This document shows positions 23,898 to 32,340 of a stretch of DNA of 46,582 bases, one piece after another; position 1 is the first letter of the stretch; every line of letters starts with the position of its first letter. The position numbers and the translations under genes are program-made. The DNA is taken from positions 1 through 46,582 of the forward strand of contig CAZSSM010000055.1 in assembly GCA_964609385.1 (NCBI GenBank). The letters are read 5' to 3'. The notes below the pieces were generated by a model, which saw only the letters and a program-made list of their open reading frames with translations, had not been told where the DNA came from and did no database searches. This stretch comes from CAZSSM01 sp964609385 (GTDB lineage Bacteria; Planctomycetota; Planctomycetia; Isosphaerales; Isosphaeraceae).

Positions 23898-24652
23898 ATC
23901 ACACCCCCGCTCATGGTGATCGTGCGGTCGGCCAATCGCTCGACCAGTCGTCGATCGTGGAAGACGCCGAGCATGGCGATCCGCTCGGACTTCAGGTCGG
24001 CGATCGTCGCCACGATCCGGTCGGTCGAGGCCGGGTCGAGGCTGGCCGTCGGCTCGTCGAGGAGCAGCAGTCGGGGCCGGACCACGAGGGCCCTGGCCAG
24101 GTTGACCAGTTGCCGCTCGCCGCCGGAAAACGTCGAAGGGGGGAGATCCCAGTTCCGCGCGGGCAGCCCGATCCGCCGCAACTGGGCCTCGGCCTCGGCC
24201 CGAGCCGATTCGCGATCATGCCCCAGTTCCCGGAGCGGTCTCGCCACCACGTCGCGCGTCGCCTGACGCGGCAAGGCGTGCAGGAACTGACTGACGAATC
24301 GGATCTCCTGCCGTCGCAATTCCAGGATCGCGTGCGGATCCGAAGCGGCCAGGTCGACCAACTCGCCCGAGGTCCGACGATACCAGATCTGGCCTGTCGA
24401 GGGCACATAGGTCCGGTAGACGCATTTCAGGACGCTCGACTTGCCCGAGCCGGACGCCCCGACGAAGACGGTCATCGCGCCCGACTCGACCTCGAACGCG
24501 AGGTCCGCAAACGCCGTCAAGCTTCGACCACGCAAGGCCAGGTGGAACATCTTGCTGAGGCCTTCGACCCGCAGCACAACCCGGGAATCCCGATCCGGGG
24601 CGGACGGACGGATCGCCGGGATCGTCGTCGGTTCGTTCATCGAAGGATCCAT
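23894..24652 (-). CDS. phnL: C-P lyase system ATP-binding protein PhnL
   Basis: A 252-aa ABC ATPase subunit associated with the PhnGHIJ core; it is not a transporter despite the fold. Walker A GASGSGKSS, signature FSGGERQ and Walker B LLLLDEPTASLD are intact. The diagnostic PhnL segments are FVSQFLHALPRQATRDVVARP and the SKMFHLALRGR N-terminal strand. PhnK and PhnL bind the core complex together in known structures. The stop overlaps phnM; a 49-base gap separates it from phnK. Confidence 0.95.
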   Translation of the reverse strand: MDPSMNEPTTIPAIRPSAPDRDSRVVLRVEGLSKMFHLALRGRSLTAFADLAFEVESGAMTVFVGASGSGKSSVLKCVYRTYVPSTGQIWYRRTSGELVDLAASDPHAILELRRQEIRFVSQFLHALPRQATRDVVARPLRELGHDRESARAEAEAQLRRIGLPARNWDLPPSTFSGGERQLVNLARALVVRPRLLLLDEPTASLDPASTDRIVATIADLKSERIAMLGVFHDRRLVERLADRTITMSGGVI

Positions 24653-24701
24653 CTGGCGGAACGATGTCTAGACTTCATGCAAGTAAGCAATCGCGAGAGA
24701 T

Positions 24702-25532
24702 TCAGAGGGCAGCGCTGACGAGTTCCTGCGTGTAGGGATGCTGGGGATCCTCGAGGATCTGGTCGGTCAAGCCAGACTCGACGACCCGCCCGTTCCGCAT
24801 CACCAGCGTCTGGGTGGCCAACAGTTTGGCCACGCCGATATCGTGGGTCACCACGAGAATTGCGATCCGGAGTTCTTGATGCAGTTCCAGGACGAGGTCG
24901 AGGATCCGAGCCTGGACCGAGAGGTCGAGCCCTGAGGTCAGTTCGTCGAGGAGCAACAGCTTCGGTCGCGCGGCGAGGGCCTTGGCGATCTGGACCCGCT
25001 GCTGCATCCCGCCGGAGAAGCCCGAGGGGCTTTGATCCATCCGCGAGGCGGGCACCTCGGTCCGCGCTAACAAGTCGCGGGCCCGTCCCCGGATCGACTC
25101 GTAACGCCGATCGCCGCGGGCCAGCAGCCGCTCGGCGATATTGCCCCCGGCGGTCAATTGGAAGTTCAGGCCCAACCGTGGGTTCTGATGCACGAAGCCG
25201 AAGGCCGAGTCGCGGAGCTGACGTGCCTGGGACCGATTCATTGCGAGCATGTCGGACGGCTCAGATTCATCTTGATACCAAAGCTGTCCCGAGTCGGGCC
25301 GCTCACGGAGATCGAGCAGTCGGAGCAGCGTTGACTTGCCGCTGCCCGACTCGCCCATAATCGCCAAGATCTCACCGCGATGCAGGGTGAGGCCCACTCC
25401 ACCAAGCGCGACGATCGTCCCGCATTGCGGACAGATGTTCGTGCCCGCGTCCGGGCCGGTTCGGTCCAGGCAAACGTCGCAGCCCGGTCCGTAGCGTTTC
25501 GTGAGTCCTTCAGCGATCAGGACCACGCTCAT
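24702..25532 (-). CDS. phnK: C-P lyase system ATP-binding protein PhnK with Cys4 insertion
   Basis: A 276-aa ABC ATPase that docks on PhnJ in the C-P lyase core complex. Walker A GESGSGKST (60-68), FGFVHQNPRLGLNF, signature FSGGMQQRVQ and Walker B LLLLDELTSGLD are those of PhnK. Near the N-terminus it has an extra segment with C18-x2-C21-x12-C34-x2-C37, a zinc-ribbon-like four-Cys arrangement inserted between the first two strands, absent from E. coli PhnK. It probably occurs in a subgroup of PhnK proteins. It may bind zinc or a cluster and shape the contact with PhnJ. The ATG overlaps the phnJ stop by four bases. Confidence 0.95.
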   Translation of the reverse strand: MSVVLIAEGLTKRYGPGCDVCLDRTGPDAGTNICPQCGTIVALGGVGLTLHRGEILAIMGESGSGKSTLLRLLDLRERPDSGQLWYQDESEPSDMLAMNRSQARQLRDSAFGFVHQNPRLGLNFQLTAGGNIAERLLARGDRRYESIRGRARDLLARTEVPASRMDQSPSGFSGGMQQRVQIAKALAARPKLLLLDELTSGLDLSVQARILDLVLELHQELRIAILVVTHDIGVAKLLATQTLVMRNGRVVESGLTDQILEDPQHPYTQELVSAAL

Positions 25533-26488
25533 CGCCCGATCCCCGCCGATTCCCGACCGTCTGAATGGCGGACCCGCTCGCAGTGCTCGGTGTCACCGCA
25601 GGACCAGACCCGACGCCCATCGTCAAGATACAGTTCATCCAAGAACGTGTCGGTGCTGCCGCAGAAGTGGCAGGCGATCCGTGTCCCTCGGGGATCCCGG
25701 AAGTCCTCGACGCGGAAGCGGACGTCCTCGAACTCCAGAGGGAACGCATCGGTGTAGGGCGGCACAGCGTAGATCTTCTTCTCGCGGCCGGCACCGAAGA
25801 GGTTGAGCTGGGGCGACTGATGGAGGCGCGGCACATCCCAACGTGGAATCGGTGAAGGATCCATCACGTAGTGGGTATGGATTCGGGTTGGGTAGCGGTG
25901 ACTGATCGTGATCTCGCGGAAAGTGACTAGATCCTCATACAGTTTGACGTAGAGTCTTGCGTAATCCCCTTCGCCGTGGGCGCGGACGCGTCGGCTCTCG
26001 CTGGCCTCGACGAGCGTCAAGGGGTCGGGGTAGGGGACCTGGAAGACGAGGACCTGACGCTCGGTCAGAGGGTTCTCCGGGATCCGATGTCGGGTCTGGA
26101 TGATGCTGGCGTGTTCGGTCTCGACGGTCGTCTCGACGCCGGGACAAACCGTCCCGATCAGGCGACGGAGGCTGCACGCGTTGACCGATTCGTCCGCGCC
26201 TTGGTCGATCACCTTGAGCGTGTCCCCGGGCCCGATCATCGCGAGCGTCACTTGGAGGCCCCCGGTGCCGAACCCACGACCAATCGGCATATCCCTCGAG
26301 GCGAAGGGAACTTGGTATCCGGGGATGCAGATCGCCTTGAGTGTAGTCCGACGGATCTCGCGCTTAGCATCGGCGTCGAGCAGGGCGTACTCGTAATCGC
26401 GGGGTCGAGTCTGGTCCTGACCCGAAGCGCGATCGCGATCGACGATCGACGTCGGGGCGGCCTCGGGTGTCTCGGATGATGGGGTCAT
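25529..26488 (-). CDS. phnJ: Carbon-phosphorus lyase PhnJ (radical SAM)
   Basis: A 319-aa radical-SAM enzyme that cleaves the C-P bond of 5-phosphoribosyl 1-phosphonate, releasing the alkane (methane from methylphosphonate). The C-terminal cluster and catalytic cysteines are C273, C276, C297 and C303 (CX2CX20CX5C), matching E. coli C241, C244, C266 and C272 with one residue less in the middle. G57 in CIPGYQVPF corresponds to the E. coli glycyl-radical G32. FGTGGLQVT, LKVIDQGADE, IQTRHRIPENPLTERQ and YVMDPSPIPRWD are strongly conserved. The N-terminus is about 25 residues longer than in E. coli. The start overlaps the phnI stop (ATGA) and the stop overlaps the phnK start. Confidence 0.97.
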   Translation of the reverse strand: MTPSSETPEAAPTSIVDRDRASGQDQTRPRDYEYALLDADAKREIRRTTLKAICIPGYQVPFASRDMPIGRGFGTGGLQVTLAMIGPGDTLKVIDQGADESVNACSLRRLIGTVCPGVETTVETEHASIIQTRHRIPENPLTERQVLVFQVPYPDPLTLVEASESRRVRAHGEGDYARLYVKLYEDLVTFREITISHRYPTRIHTHYVMDPSPIPRWDVPRLHQSPQLNLFGAGREKKIYAVPPYTDAFPLEFEDVRFRVEDFRDPRGTRIACHFCGSTDTFLDELYLDDGRRVWSCGDTEHCERVRHSDGRESAGIGR

Positions 26489-27693
26489 GACGGGGCTTTC
26501 GACGTGGTCGTTGTGTCGATGGGCGCTGAATGGTGGCCGTTGGTGGAATGATCGGTCGGATCGTCATCGCCGGTCCCAGCGTGTTTCTGCTGCGAGGTCC
26601 GGAGCCGATCGAGGTCGGATTGGAACGTAACATAATGAGGCATCTTATAATGGATACAGAAGCCCATCGAGTCAACACCATCGACGTGGAGGAGGACGAA
26701 CTCGGGGTCCTCGGAGGGATGTTGCGGCCCGTCAGAGGCGCCGCGCTGGAGGGCCTGGTCGAGGATCGCCATACTGATCGCCTTGGTCTCGTTGTGGCCA
26801 AAACAGGCACCGTAGCCGAGTCCGAACCGGGGCGGGCCGTCGTCGCTCGACTCCTGACCGGTGATGATCTCGCACTCGGTCATCAGGACCTCGCCGATCT
26901 CCATCGGCTCACCGGTGACCGGGTGGGGGCGTTGGACGGGCAGGTAGCCGACCCGGAGTTCGGCGACGGTCGGGTGGACGTTGCCGTAACCACGCATGTT
27001 GGAATAGGCCAACGCGAGGACCGACCCGGTCTGGCCGCGTGTCAGGATGGCCAGCCTCGCCGAGCGTGGCAAGGGGAAGACGATTGGCTCACGGGTGATG
27101 TCGAAGGGCGGGCGAGCGGCCGCGTTCGGATCGAGTTCGGGAACCAGCCCTTGCTCCCGGAGCGCGTCGACGACCTTGGGGAAGCTCTCGGGGACGGCTC
27201 GGTGTTTCCCATTCCCGTTCCGAGATCCGAGGTCGTCCCACCAGGCGCGGCAGGCGTTGCCGAACGCCTCGGGCGACTCGTCGAGCAGCTCGGGCCGGAA
27301 GAGGCGATGGACGTAGTCGGGCGTCGGCCCGAGCATCTGCCCGCCGGGGATCTCCTTGAACGCGGCGCTGATGCGTCGGATCAGCCGCATCGATGACGAA
27401 TCGCACGGACCCGCCTCACCGATCCGGGATCGCGTCGACCGGAAGGCCCGCAGGAAGAAGGCCGCCTCCAGCGGGTCGCCGAGGCTCTGCTTGATCGCCA
27501 AGGCGGCACGCCTCGGATCGTAAAGCCCACCCTCGCTGAGCACACCACCATGCAGGAAGTGCAACTGATGCGCGATCGCGTCCAGCTCCAAGGGTGCCTC
27601 ACCCGTCGAGGCGCCCCGGGTCCGTAGGACCTCGAGCAACTCCTCGGAGGCAGCGATCGCCCGCTCACCCCCTTTGATCGCCACATAACCCAT
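26485..27693 (-). CDS. phnI: C-P lyase core subunit PhnI
   Basis: A 402-aa subunit of the PhnGHI nucleosidase that exchanges adenine of ATP for the phosphonate. The start at 27693 gives MGYVAIKGGERAIAASEELL, the standard PhnI N-terminus; the longer frame adds 19 residues. Conserved blocks include DAIAHQLHFLHGGVLSEGGLYD, AFFLRAFRST, and MTECEIITGQESSDDGPPRF followed by GYGACFGHNETKAISMAILD. After the conserved core there is a low-complexity Thr/Asp/His tail of about 40 residues. The stop overlaps phnJ. Confidence 0.96.
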   Translation of the reverse strand: MGYVAIKGGERAIAASEELLEVLRTRGASTGEAPLELDAIAHQLHFLHGGVLSEGGLYDPRRAALAIKQSLGDPLEAAFFLRAFRSTRSRIGEAGPCDSSSMRLIRRISAAFKEIPGGQMLGPTPDYVHRLFRPELLDESPEAFGNACRAWWDDLGSRNGNGKHRAVPESFPKVVDALREQGLVPELDPNAAARPPFDITREPIVFPLPRSARLAILTRGQTGSVLALAYSNMRGYGNVHPTVAELRVGYLPVQRPHPVTGEPMEIGEVLMTECEIITGQESSDDGPPRFGLGYGACFGHNETKAISMAILDQALQRGASDGPQHPSEDPEFVLLHVDGVDSMGFCIHYKMPHYVTFQSDLDRLRTSQQKHAGTGDDDPTDHSTNGHHSAPIDTTTTSKAPS

Positions 27694-27769
27694 CGAACAA
27701 TCAATCCCATTGGTCTGTTTTGCCCGAATCCGCCGAAGGGGACCGGACATCGAATCGACGCTTTGGAGA

Positions 27770-28387
27770 TTAGCTGGCCCGGTCTCGAAACACCAGCATT
27801 GTGGTCCGGGGAAGCCCGACGACGCGACGCGCGTCGCAGAGCAGAATGTCGACGCCCAGCGGGAACGCGGCGCCCCAGTCCTGCCGACGCTCCAGCCAGC
27901 GCGGGTCCAGACCTCGGACCATGAACGTCCGACGGTCGGGGATGCCCGGGCCGCTCAGCTCACAGATCAGTTCGACGGCTCGATCCGGCTCCGATGCCCG
28001 ATCCCCATCGGCGTCCGAGGGCTCGACGAGCCGATCGACGGTCACCACCAGCGTGGCGCCGAACTCGGGTCGCTCGATCTGGCCTCGGGGCGGCTCGTAG
28101 GATTCGGGAGGAGGCTGGGTGCCGTCGACCAGTTGGTAGACCGTGTCGGCCGACTCAGTACGGGGAGAGCCGAGCATGGTCCAGGTAACTGAATCGAGCT
28201 GACCGTGGAGGTCGAGCAGGGGGGTGCCGCGGTCCAGGAGCGTGGCCAGGACGCCGTGCGCGGCGGGTCGACCCTGGAGAGGTTCGGCCAGATCGAGGAG
28301 ACGTCCGGGGTAACTGAACGCCTCCAGCAAAGCGCGATAGATCGCCTGCTGAGCCGGCCCTTGATAGATCGCGTCGAGGTGGATCAC
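27770..28387 (-). CDS. phnH: C-P lyase core subunit PhnH
   Basis: A 205-aa subunit of the phosphonate C-P lyase core with the PhnH fold. The N-terminus (AIYRALLEAFSYPGRLLDL) resembles the family's FR-x-LL-AMS-x-PG motif; PEFGATLVVTVDRL and ELSGPGIPDRRTFMVRGLD are further typical strands. Translation begins at GTG (28385-28387), and its GTGA overlaps the phnG stop, so it is translationally coupled. A 76-base gap separates it from phnI. Confidence 0.93.
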   Translation of the reverse strand: MIHLDAIYQGPAQQAIYRALLEAFSYPGRLLDLAEPLQGRPAAHGVLATLLDRGTPLLDLHGQLDSVTWTMLGSPRTESADTVYQLVDGTQPPPESYEPPRGQIERPEFGATLVVTVDRLVEPSDADGDRASEPDRAVELICELSGPGIPDRRTFMVRGLDPRWLERRQDWGAAFPLGVDILLCDARRVVGLPRTTMLVFRDRAS

Positions 28388-28869
28388 GAGGGCGAACCGC
28401 CTTCCTGATTCAGCAGGGCGAAGTCGACGCGGGTCGCCTCACGCATGGCCTGGCGGGTGACCTGCCGTTGTTCGAGGACCGCCGCGCCCTCTTGGACCAA
28501 CCGCGCGACCTCCTCGAGGCCGTCCAACCGCGCGGCCAACACCGCATCGCAGACCGCCAAAGCGGTCGCCAATGGCTGGTCGTCGGCCATCACCTCAGCG
28601 CCGCCGAGGACGACCGAGCCGTCCGGGCCATCGAGTTCCACGACCGCCTTGGAGAGCGGAATCTCGCCGAGGTTGAACGGCTCGCCGAGCACCGCGTCGC
28701 GGACCTGGAGCAGGGCCAGGCCTGCGCCTGGCAACGATGCGTGACGCGCCCGGTAGCGGCGGGCCAGCGACTCGGCCACATCGAGTAACGCCTCGCGCGG
28801 CGCCGAGGCTAAACAAACCGGCCAACGGCCGCGCTCGGGTAATTCCGTGGAGCTTGGAGATTCCAGCAT
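28384..28869 (-). CDS. phnG: C-P lyase core subunit PhnG
   Basis: A 161-aa core subunit that with PhnH and PhnI couples phosphonate to the ribose of ATP. Family segments are RGRWPVCLASAPREALLDVA (compare R-x-x-WM-x-VLA in other PhnG), GLALLQVRDAVLGEPFNLGE, and the EVMADDQPLATALAVCDAVL stretch near the middle. It is the first of the enzyme genes, 17 bases downstream of phnE. PhnG is the least conserved subunit, so its position between phnE and phnH strengthens the call. Confidence 0.93.
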   Translation of the reverse strand: MLESPSSTELPERGRWPVCLASAPREALLDVAESLARRYRARHASLPGAGLALLQVRDAVLGEPFNLGEIPLSKAVVELDGPDGSVVLGGAEVMADDQPLATALAVCDAVLAARLDGLEEVARLVQEGAAVLEQRQVTRQAMREATRVDFALLNQEGGSPS

Positions 28870-28886
28870 GCGTGAGGCTTCTTAGG

Positions 28887-29945
28887 TCACATGATCAATT
28901 TGGTGCGGAACCGCTGTGTCGACTGTTCGAGGATGACGACCGTAATGAAAATGATCAGCAAGATGGTCGAGACGTGTCCGAATTCGGAGAGGTCCCAGCG
29001 CCCTTTGAGTTCCATGCCGATTCCGCCGGCGCCGACGATCCCCAAGACCGTCGCCGAGCGGACGTTCCGCTCCAGGATGTACTGGGTGTAGGCCAGGGCT
29101 TGCGGCAGGATCTGGGGCACGACGGCGTAGCGGAGCACCTGGAGTCGGCCCGCGCCGATGGCCCGCAAGGCCTCCTGCGGACCCGGGTCGGCGTTCTCGA
29201 TATCGTCGGCGATGAACTTGCCCAGCAGGCCCGAGGTGTGCAGGCCCAGGGCCAGGACGCCGGCGACCGGCCCGAACCCGAACATCTGGACGAAGATCAG
29301 GGCCGAGATCAGTTCCGGCACGGCGCGGAAGAGCCCGCAGAGCGAACGGCCGGCCAACGCCGAGAGCACATACGGCGACGTGTTCCTCGCCGTCAGGACC
29401 GACAGCGGGATCGAGATCAGGACCGCCAGGATCGTCCCCCAGAGGGCGATCTCCAGGGTCTGGAGCATCAGGCCGACGACCTTGACCAGATAGCCCATCG
29501 GCTCGACCAGGACCGTCCGCGTGCCCACGACCTCCTCGCGACGGGTCTCGAAGCTGTATTCGAGCACCTCTTCCTGCTCGAGACGGGCCAGCCAAGGGAG
29601 GTCGTCGGAATCGAACTCCACGATCCGCGCGGTGTCCCGGCGCTCCTCGAAGACCAAGGGGAAGGCGGTCCGCACGAAGTTCCGGGCGCCGGTGCCGATG
29701 TCCGACTCCTCGACCAGGCCGACCGACTCGGCCATCAGTTCGCCGACCTGTGCGAAGCCCCGGTCGATCTCGGTCCGATGCGCCGAGACGGCCAGCACCA
29801 TCGAGGCGACCAGCAAGAGCAGGACAACCCGGGGCTGGACCAGGGGCGGGAGCGTCCAAGCTTCCGGGGACCTCGGTGCCCCGGGATCGAACGAGGGTGC
29901 GCCGTCGGCCTGTTGAGGGTCGTCCGAGCCCTTCGCGAAGCTCAT
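28887..29945 (-). CDS. phnE: Phosphonate ABC transporter permease PhnE
   Basis: A 352-aa inner-membrane permease for phosphonate uptake with PhnC and PhnD. It has a cytoplasmic head, a transmembrane helix (VVLLLLVASMVLAVSAH), an extra loop of about 80 residues, and the BPD-transporter domain with several helices. The ATPase-coupling loop (PQEALRAIGAGRLQVLRYAV, then PQILPQAL) and the RNVRSATVLGIVGAGGIGMEL segment are typical of PhnE. It is longer than E. coli PhnE by about 90 residues because of the N-terminal head and loop. The ATG overlaps the phnC stop. Only one PhnE gene is present, so the permease is probably a homodimer. Confidence 0.95.
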   Translation of the reverse strand: MSFAKGSDDPQQADGAPSFDPGAPRSPEAWTLPPLVQPRVVLLLLVASMVLAVSAHRTEIDRGFAQVGELMAESVGLVEESDIGTGARNFVRTAFPLVFEERRDTARIVEFDSDDLPWLARLEQEEVLEYSFETRREEVVGTRTVLVEPMGYLVKVVGLMLQTLEIALWGTILAVLISIPLSVLTARNTSPYVLSALAGRSLCGLFRAVPELISALIFVQMFGFGPVAGVLALGLHTSGLLGKFIADDIENADPGPQEALRAIGAGRLQVLRYAVVPQILPQALAYTQYILERNVRSATVLGIVGAGGIGMELKGRWDLSEFGHVSTILLIIFITVVILEQSTQRFRTKLIM

Positions 29946-30778
29946 GGGGCGACCTCCGAAGCGACGCCCAACACGGGCACAGGAGCCGCGAGCGGTCGCG
30001 GTTCCGGATCGGCTCCCGAGCCAGCGTAGATCCGACGATGCACGCGATCATCGAGCTGATCGGGCCTGCCGTCGAAGACGACGCGGCCCTGCTCCAGCCC
30101 GATGATCCGATCGGCGAACTCGCGGGCCAGTTCGACCTGGTGCAGGCTGCAGAGCAACGTCGCCTCGTAGTCCCGACAGGTCTGGCGGAGCAAGCCGAGG
30201 ATCCGACGGGCCGTCTCGGGATCGAGGCTGGCCACCGGCTCGTCGGCGGTCACGACGGCCGGCCGCATCAGAAAGGCGCGGGCGATCGCGACCCGCTGCT
30301 GCTGGCCACCGGAGAGTTGGCGGGCGCGTCGAGTCACGTGTTCTTCCCCCAGACCGACTTCGGCCAGCAAGCGGCAGGCGCGTCGCTTCAGATCGCGGGG
30401 ATAGATCTTCCAGAGCGAGCGGAGCAGGGGGGTCTGCGCCAAGGCGCCACAGAGGACGTTGTCCAACACCGTGAGTCGGGGCGTCAGTCCGAACTGCTGA
30501 GGCACGACGGCCAAGCGTCGACGGACCTGGCGGATCCCCCGGCGATGGAGTCGCTGGCCGTCGAACCAAACCTCGCCCTCGTCGGCCCAGACAGCGCCGG
30601 AGACCAACCGGAGCAAGGTCGACTTGCCCGAGCCGCTCGGCCCCAGGACGACGCAGAACTGGCCACGAGGGATCTCCAAGTCGACCGACCGCAACGCCCA
30701 GGTCGACCCGAAGCGCACGGTCACCCCGTGGAAGGCGAGCATGGGCGGGTCGGCGTTCGATGCGGACGCGGGCATCAT
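29942..30778 (-). CDS. phnC: Phosphonate ABC transporter ATP-binding protein PhnC
   Basis: A 278-aa ATPase driving phosphonate import. Walker A GPSGSGKST, the Q loop in VVPQQFGLTPRLTVLDNVLCG (PhnC-type), signature LSGGQQQRVAIARA, Walker B VVTADEPVASLDPE and the H switch SLHQVELA are all present. Two Met codons occur at the start (30778, 30775), and a later Met precedes the first strand. About 40 C-terminal residues after the core are Pro/Ala-rich and not conserved. The stop overlaps phnE; phnD lies 101 bases upstream. Confidence 0.94.
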   Translation of the reverse strand: MMPASASNADPPMLAFHGVTVRFGSTWALRSVDLEIPRGQFCVVLGPSGSGKSTLLRLVSGAVWADEGEVWFDGQRLHRRGIRQVRRRLAVVPQQFGLTPRLTVLDNVLCGALAQTPLLRSLWKIYPRDLKRRACRLLAEVGLGEEHVTRRARQLSGGQQQRVAIARAFLMRPAVVTADEPVASLDPETARRILGLLRQTCRDYEATLLCSLHQVELAREFADRIIGLEQGRVVFDGRPDQLDDRVHRRIYAGSGADPEPRPLAAPVPVLGVASEVAP

Positions 30779-30879
30779 GGCGGAGTCATCTCAGCAAGTC
30801 GGTCGTGAGCATCCGAGGGATTCGTTGCGACACACCCACATCTATGAAGCTCATCAAGACGTCAGTCATCGACGATCGC

Positions 30880-31914
30880 TCAGGTGCCTCGGGAGCGCTG
30901 GGCTGCCTTGTCGATCATGTCGGCCTTGATCTCTTTGGTCACCAGCTTGAGGCGTTCGAGCATCCGGTCGTACTCGTCGATCGAGAACGAGGTGTCGTAC
31001 CGCTCGACCTGCTTGCCGCCGTAGCCTCGGAGCATCTCGGGGCGGATCGAGGGATCCTGGTGGATCGTGCCGATCGCCTCGCGGAGCACCTGCTTGACCG
31101 CGGGATCGAGGTCGGGATGGATGGCCAGGGGCGGGTAGGGGATCGCCTCGCTCTTGTGGACGAGGCGGAACGCGTCGGCCTGGAGCTTGCCGTTGCGGAC
31201 CCCCTTCTGGAAGCTGTCCAACGAGGCGCAGGCTGCGTCCACCTTGCTGCTGGCCAAGGTCTGCATGGAACTGGCATGGCTGTCGGTGATGTAGATCGGC
31301 CCCAGGTCCTGGACGGGATCGATCCCGGTCCTCAGCAGTTCGGCGACCGGCACATTGAAGCTGGAGGTCGAGTTCGGGTCGCCCAAAGCAAGGCTGTGGC
31401 CGGGCATGTCCTCGATCGCTTGGAGATCCGAGTCGGCTCGGGTGAAGATGCCCGAGTAGTAGACCGATTGCCCGTCGCGGACACCGACGGCCAGCAGTTC
31501 GGCAGCCCCCCGGGTTCGAGCTTGGTTGAAGGTGACCGGGCCGAGGAAAGCCAGGTCGATCTTCCTGTCGACCATTGCCTGCACGACGGCCTGATAAGAC
31601 TGACCGACGCCGACCTCGAAGTTGATCCCCGTCCGCTTCTCCAGGGCGAGGAACAGCGGCCCGTAGTCGGCCAAGGTCCCGTCGGCGGTCCCACCGTCGG
31701 CCGGCAACAGCATCACCTGGATCGTCTCGGGCATTCCTGAGGGCCGATCGGTGGTTGTCTCAACACCTTGGTCCTGACAACCTAGACAGCCCAAGATACC
31801 AAGGGTCCCGATGATGAGACCGAGCCACTGACCCATACGGGTCTTCTGTGCGGTTCGCGGACCTCGGCGCAAATCGGGAGCGCGACCCAGCAGTTCCTCG
31901 CGAGGAACGTTCAT
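30880..31914 (-). CDS. phnD: Phosphonate/phosphate ABC transporter substrate-binding lipoprotein PhnD
   Basis: A 344-aa binding protein of the PhnD (phosphate/phosphite/phosphonate) family, first gene of the operon. The hydrophobic segment MGQWLGLIIGTLGILGC ends in a lipobox-like site (C43), so it is probably a lipoprotein on the outer face of the inner membrane. Family blocks are YGPLFLALEKRTGINFEVGV, KIDLAFLGPVTFNQA, GHSLALGDPNSTSSFNVP and VDAACASLDSFQKGV. The annotated ATG (31914) leaves an unusually long, charged 26-residue n-region; ATG at 31836 would start right at the signal and is a good alternative. Ligand specificity (phosphonate, phosphite or phosphate) cannot be read directly, but operon context favours phosphonates. 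Confidence 0.9.
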   Translation of the reverse strand: MNVPREELLGRAPDLRRGPRTAQKTRMGQWLGLIIGTLGILGCLGCQDQGVETTTDRPSGMPETIQVMLLPADGGTADGTLADYGPLFLALEKRTGINFEVGVGQSYQAVVQAMVDRKIDLAFLGPVTFNQARTRGAAELLAVGVRDGQSVYYSGIFTRADSDLQAIEDMPGHSLALGDPNSTSSFNVPVAELLRTGIDPVQDLGPIYITDSHASSMQTLASSKVDAACASLDSFQKGVRNGKLQADAFRLVHKSEAIPYPPLAIHPDLDPAVKQVLREAIGTIHQDPSIRPEMLRGYGGKQVERYDTSFSIDEYDRMLERLKLVTKEIKADMIDKAAQRSRGT

Positions 31915-32340
31915 CAGGAATCTCCGAGCACACAGATCTCGATGTCGGGGGAGGTCGACCGAGCGGAGGGTGACGGGTTGGCGTCAGCCCCGGCGAGTGC
32001 TGCGAGCGTGATGCTTTGAGCACTTTTGCAGCGAGATCGCCGCCAGGGATCGGCCCGATTGTACGACACCGGAACGGTCGCGGCATCGGGGTCATGCTGA
32101 CAGCACGCGGTCTCGAAGACGGTCGATAGGACTGCGCGGCCGACTGATCCAGCGGATTCCGCATTGATGCCGGGATGCGCTCCGCGATTTCGGGGAATCA
32201 CGCGCCCGACCACTTCATTGAAACTTCTTATTTTCAACGACGTCCCTGTTATACAATCGCGTTGGCTCTTAGAGCCATCCCTCCTGCCTGCCCTCATGCT
32301 TCCACGTCATCTCAAGTTGAAAACGGAAGGTATTTCTGAA
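31915..32340. other. Divergent promoter region between phnD and the DUF1559 gene
   Basis: This 426-base region must hold the promoter of the whole phn operon (minus) and that of the DUF1559 gene (plus, listed separately). I looked for a Pho box and found only an isolated CTGTCA on the minus strand (around 32100) without the second repeat. No gene is supported inside it. Confidence 0.45.
32218..32276 (+). promoter_or_regulatory. Probable promoter, operator and leader hairpin of the DUF1559 gene
   Basis: TGtTATACA at 32247-32255 resembles an extended -10 box. Just upstream lies an inverted repeat, TTGAAA (32218-32223) with TTTCAA (32232-32237), which overlaps the place of the -35 box and could be an operator. 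Downstream, GGCTC (32264-32268) and GAGCC (32272-32276) form a short leader stem. The ATG is at 32341 with GGAAGG about 10 bases upstream. AT-rich sequence here stands out from the surroundings. This is motif reading only. Confidence 0.4.

Noticed and set aside
28737..30808. Long plus-strand frames across phnG, phnE and phnC
   Set aside because: These are shadow frames, rich in Arg, Asp, Gln and Gly, opposite well-identified phn genes.
32085..32115. Possible Pho box upstream of phnD
   Set aside because: Only one CTGTCA half-site is visible; the second repeat at the required distance is missing.
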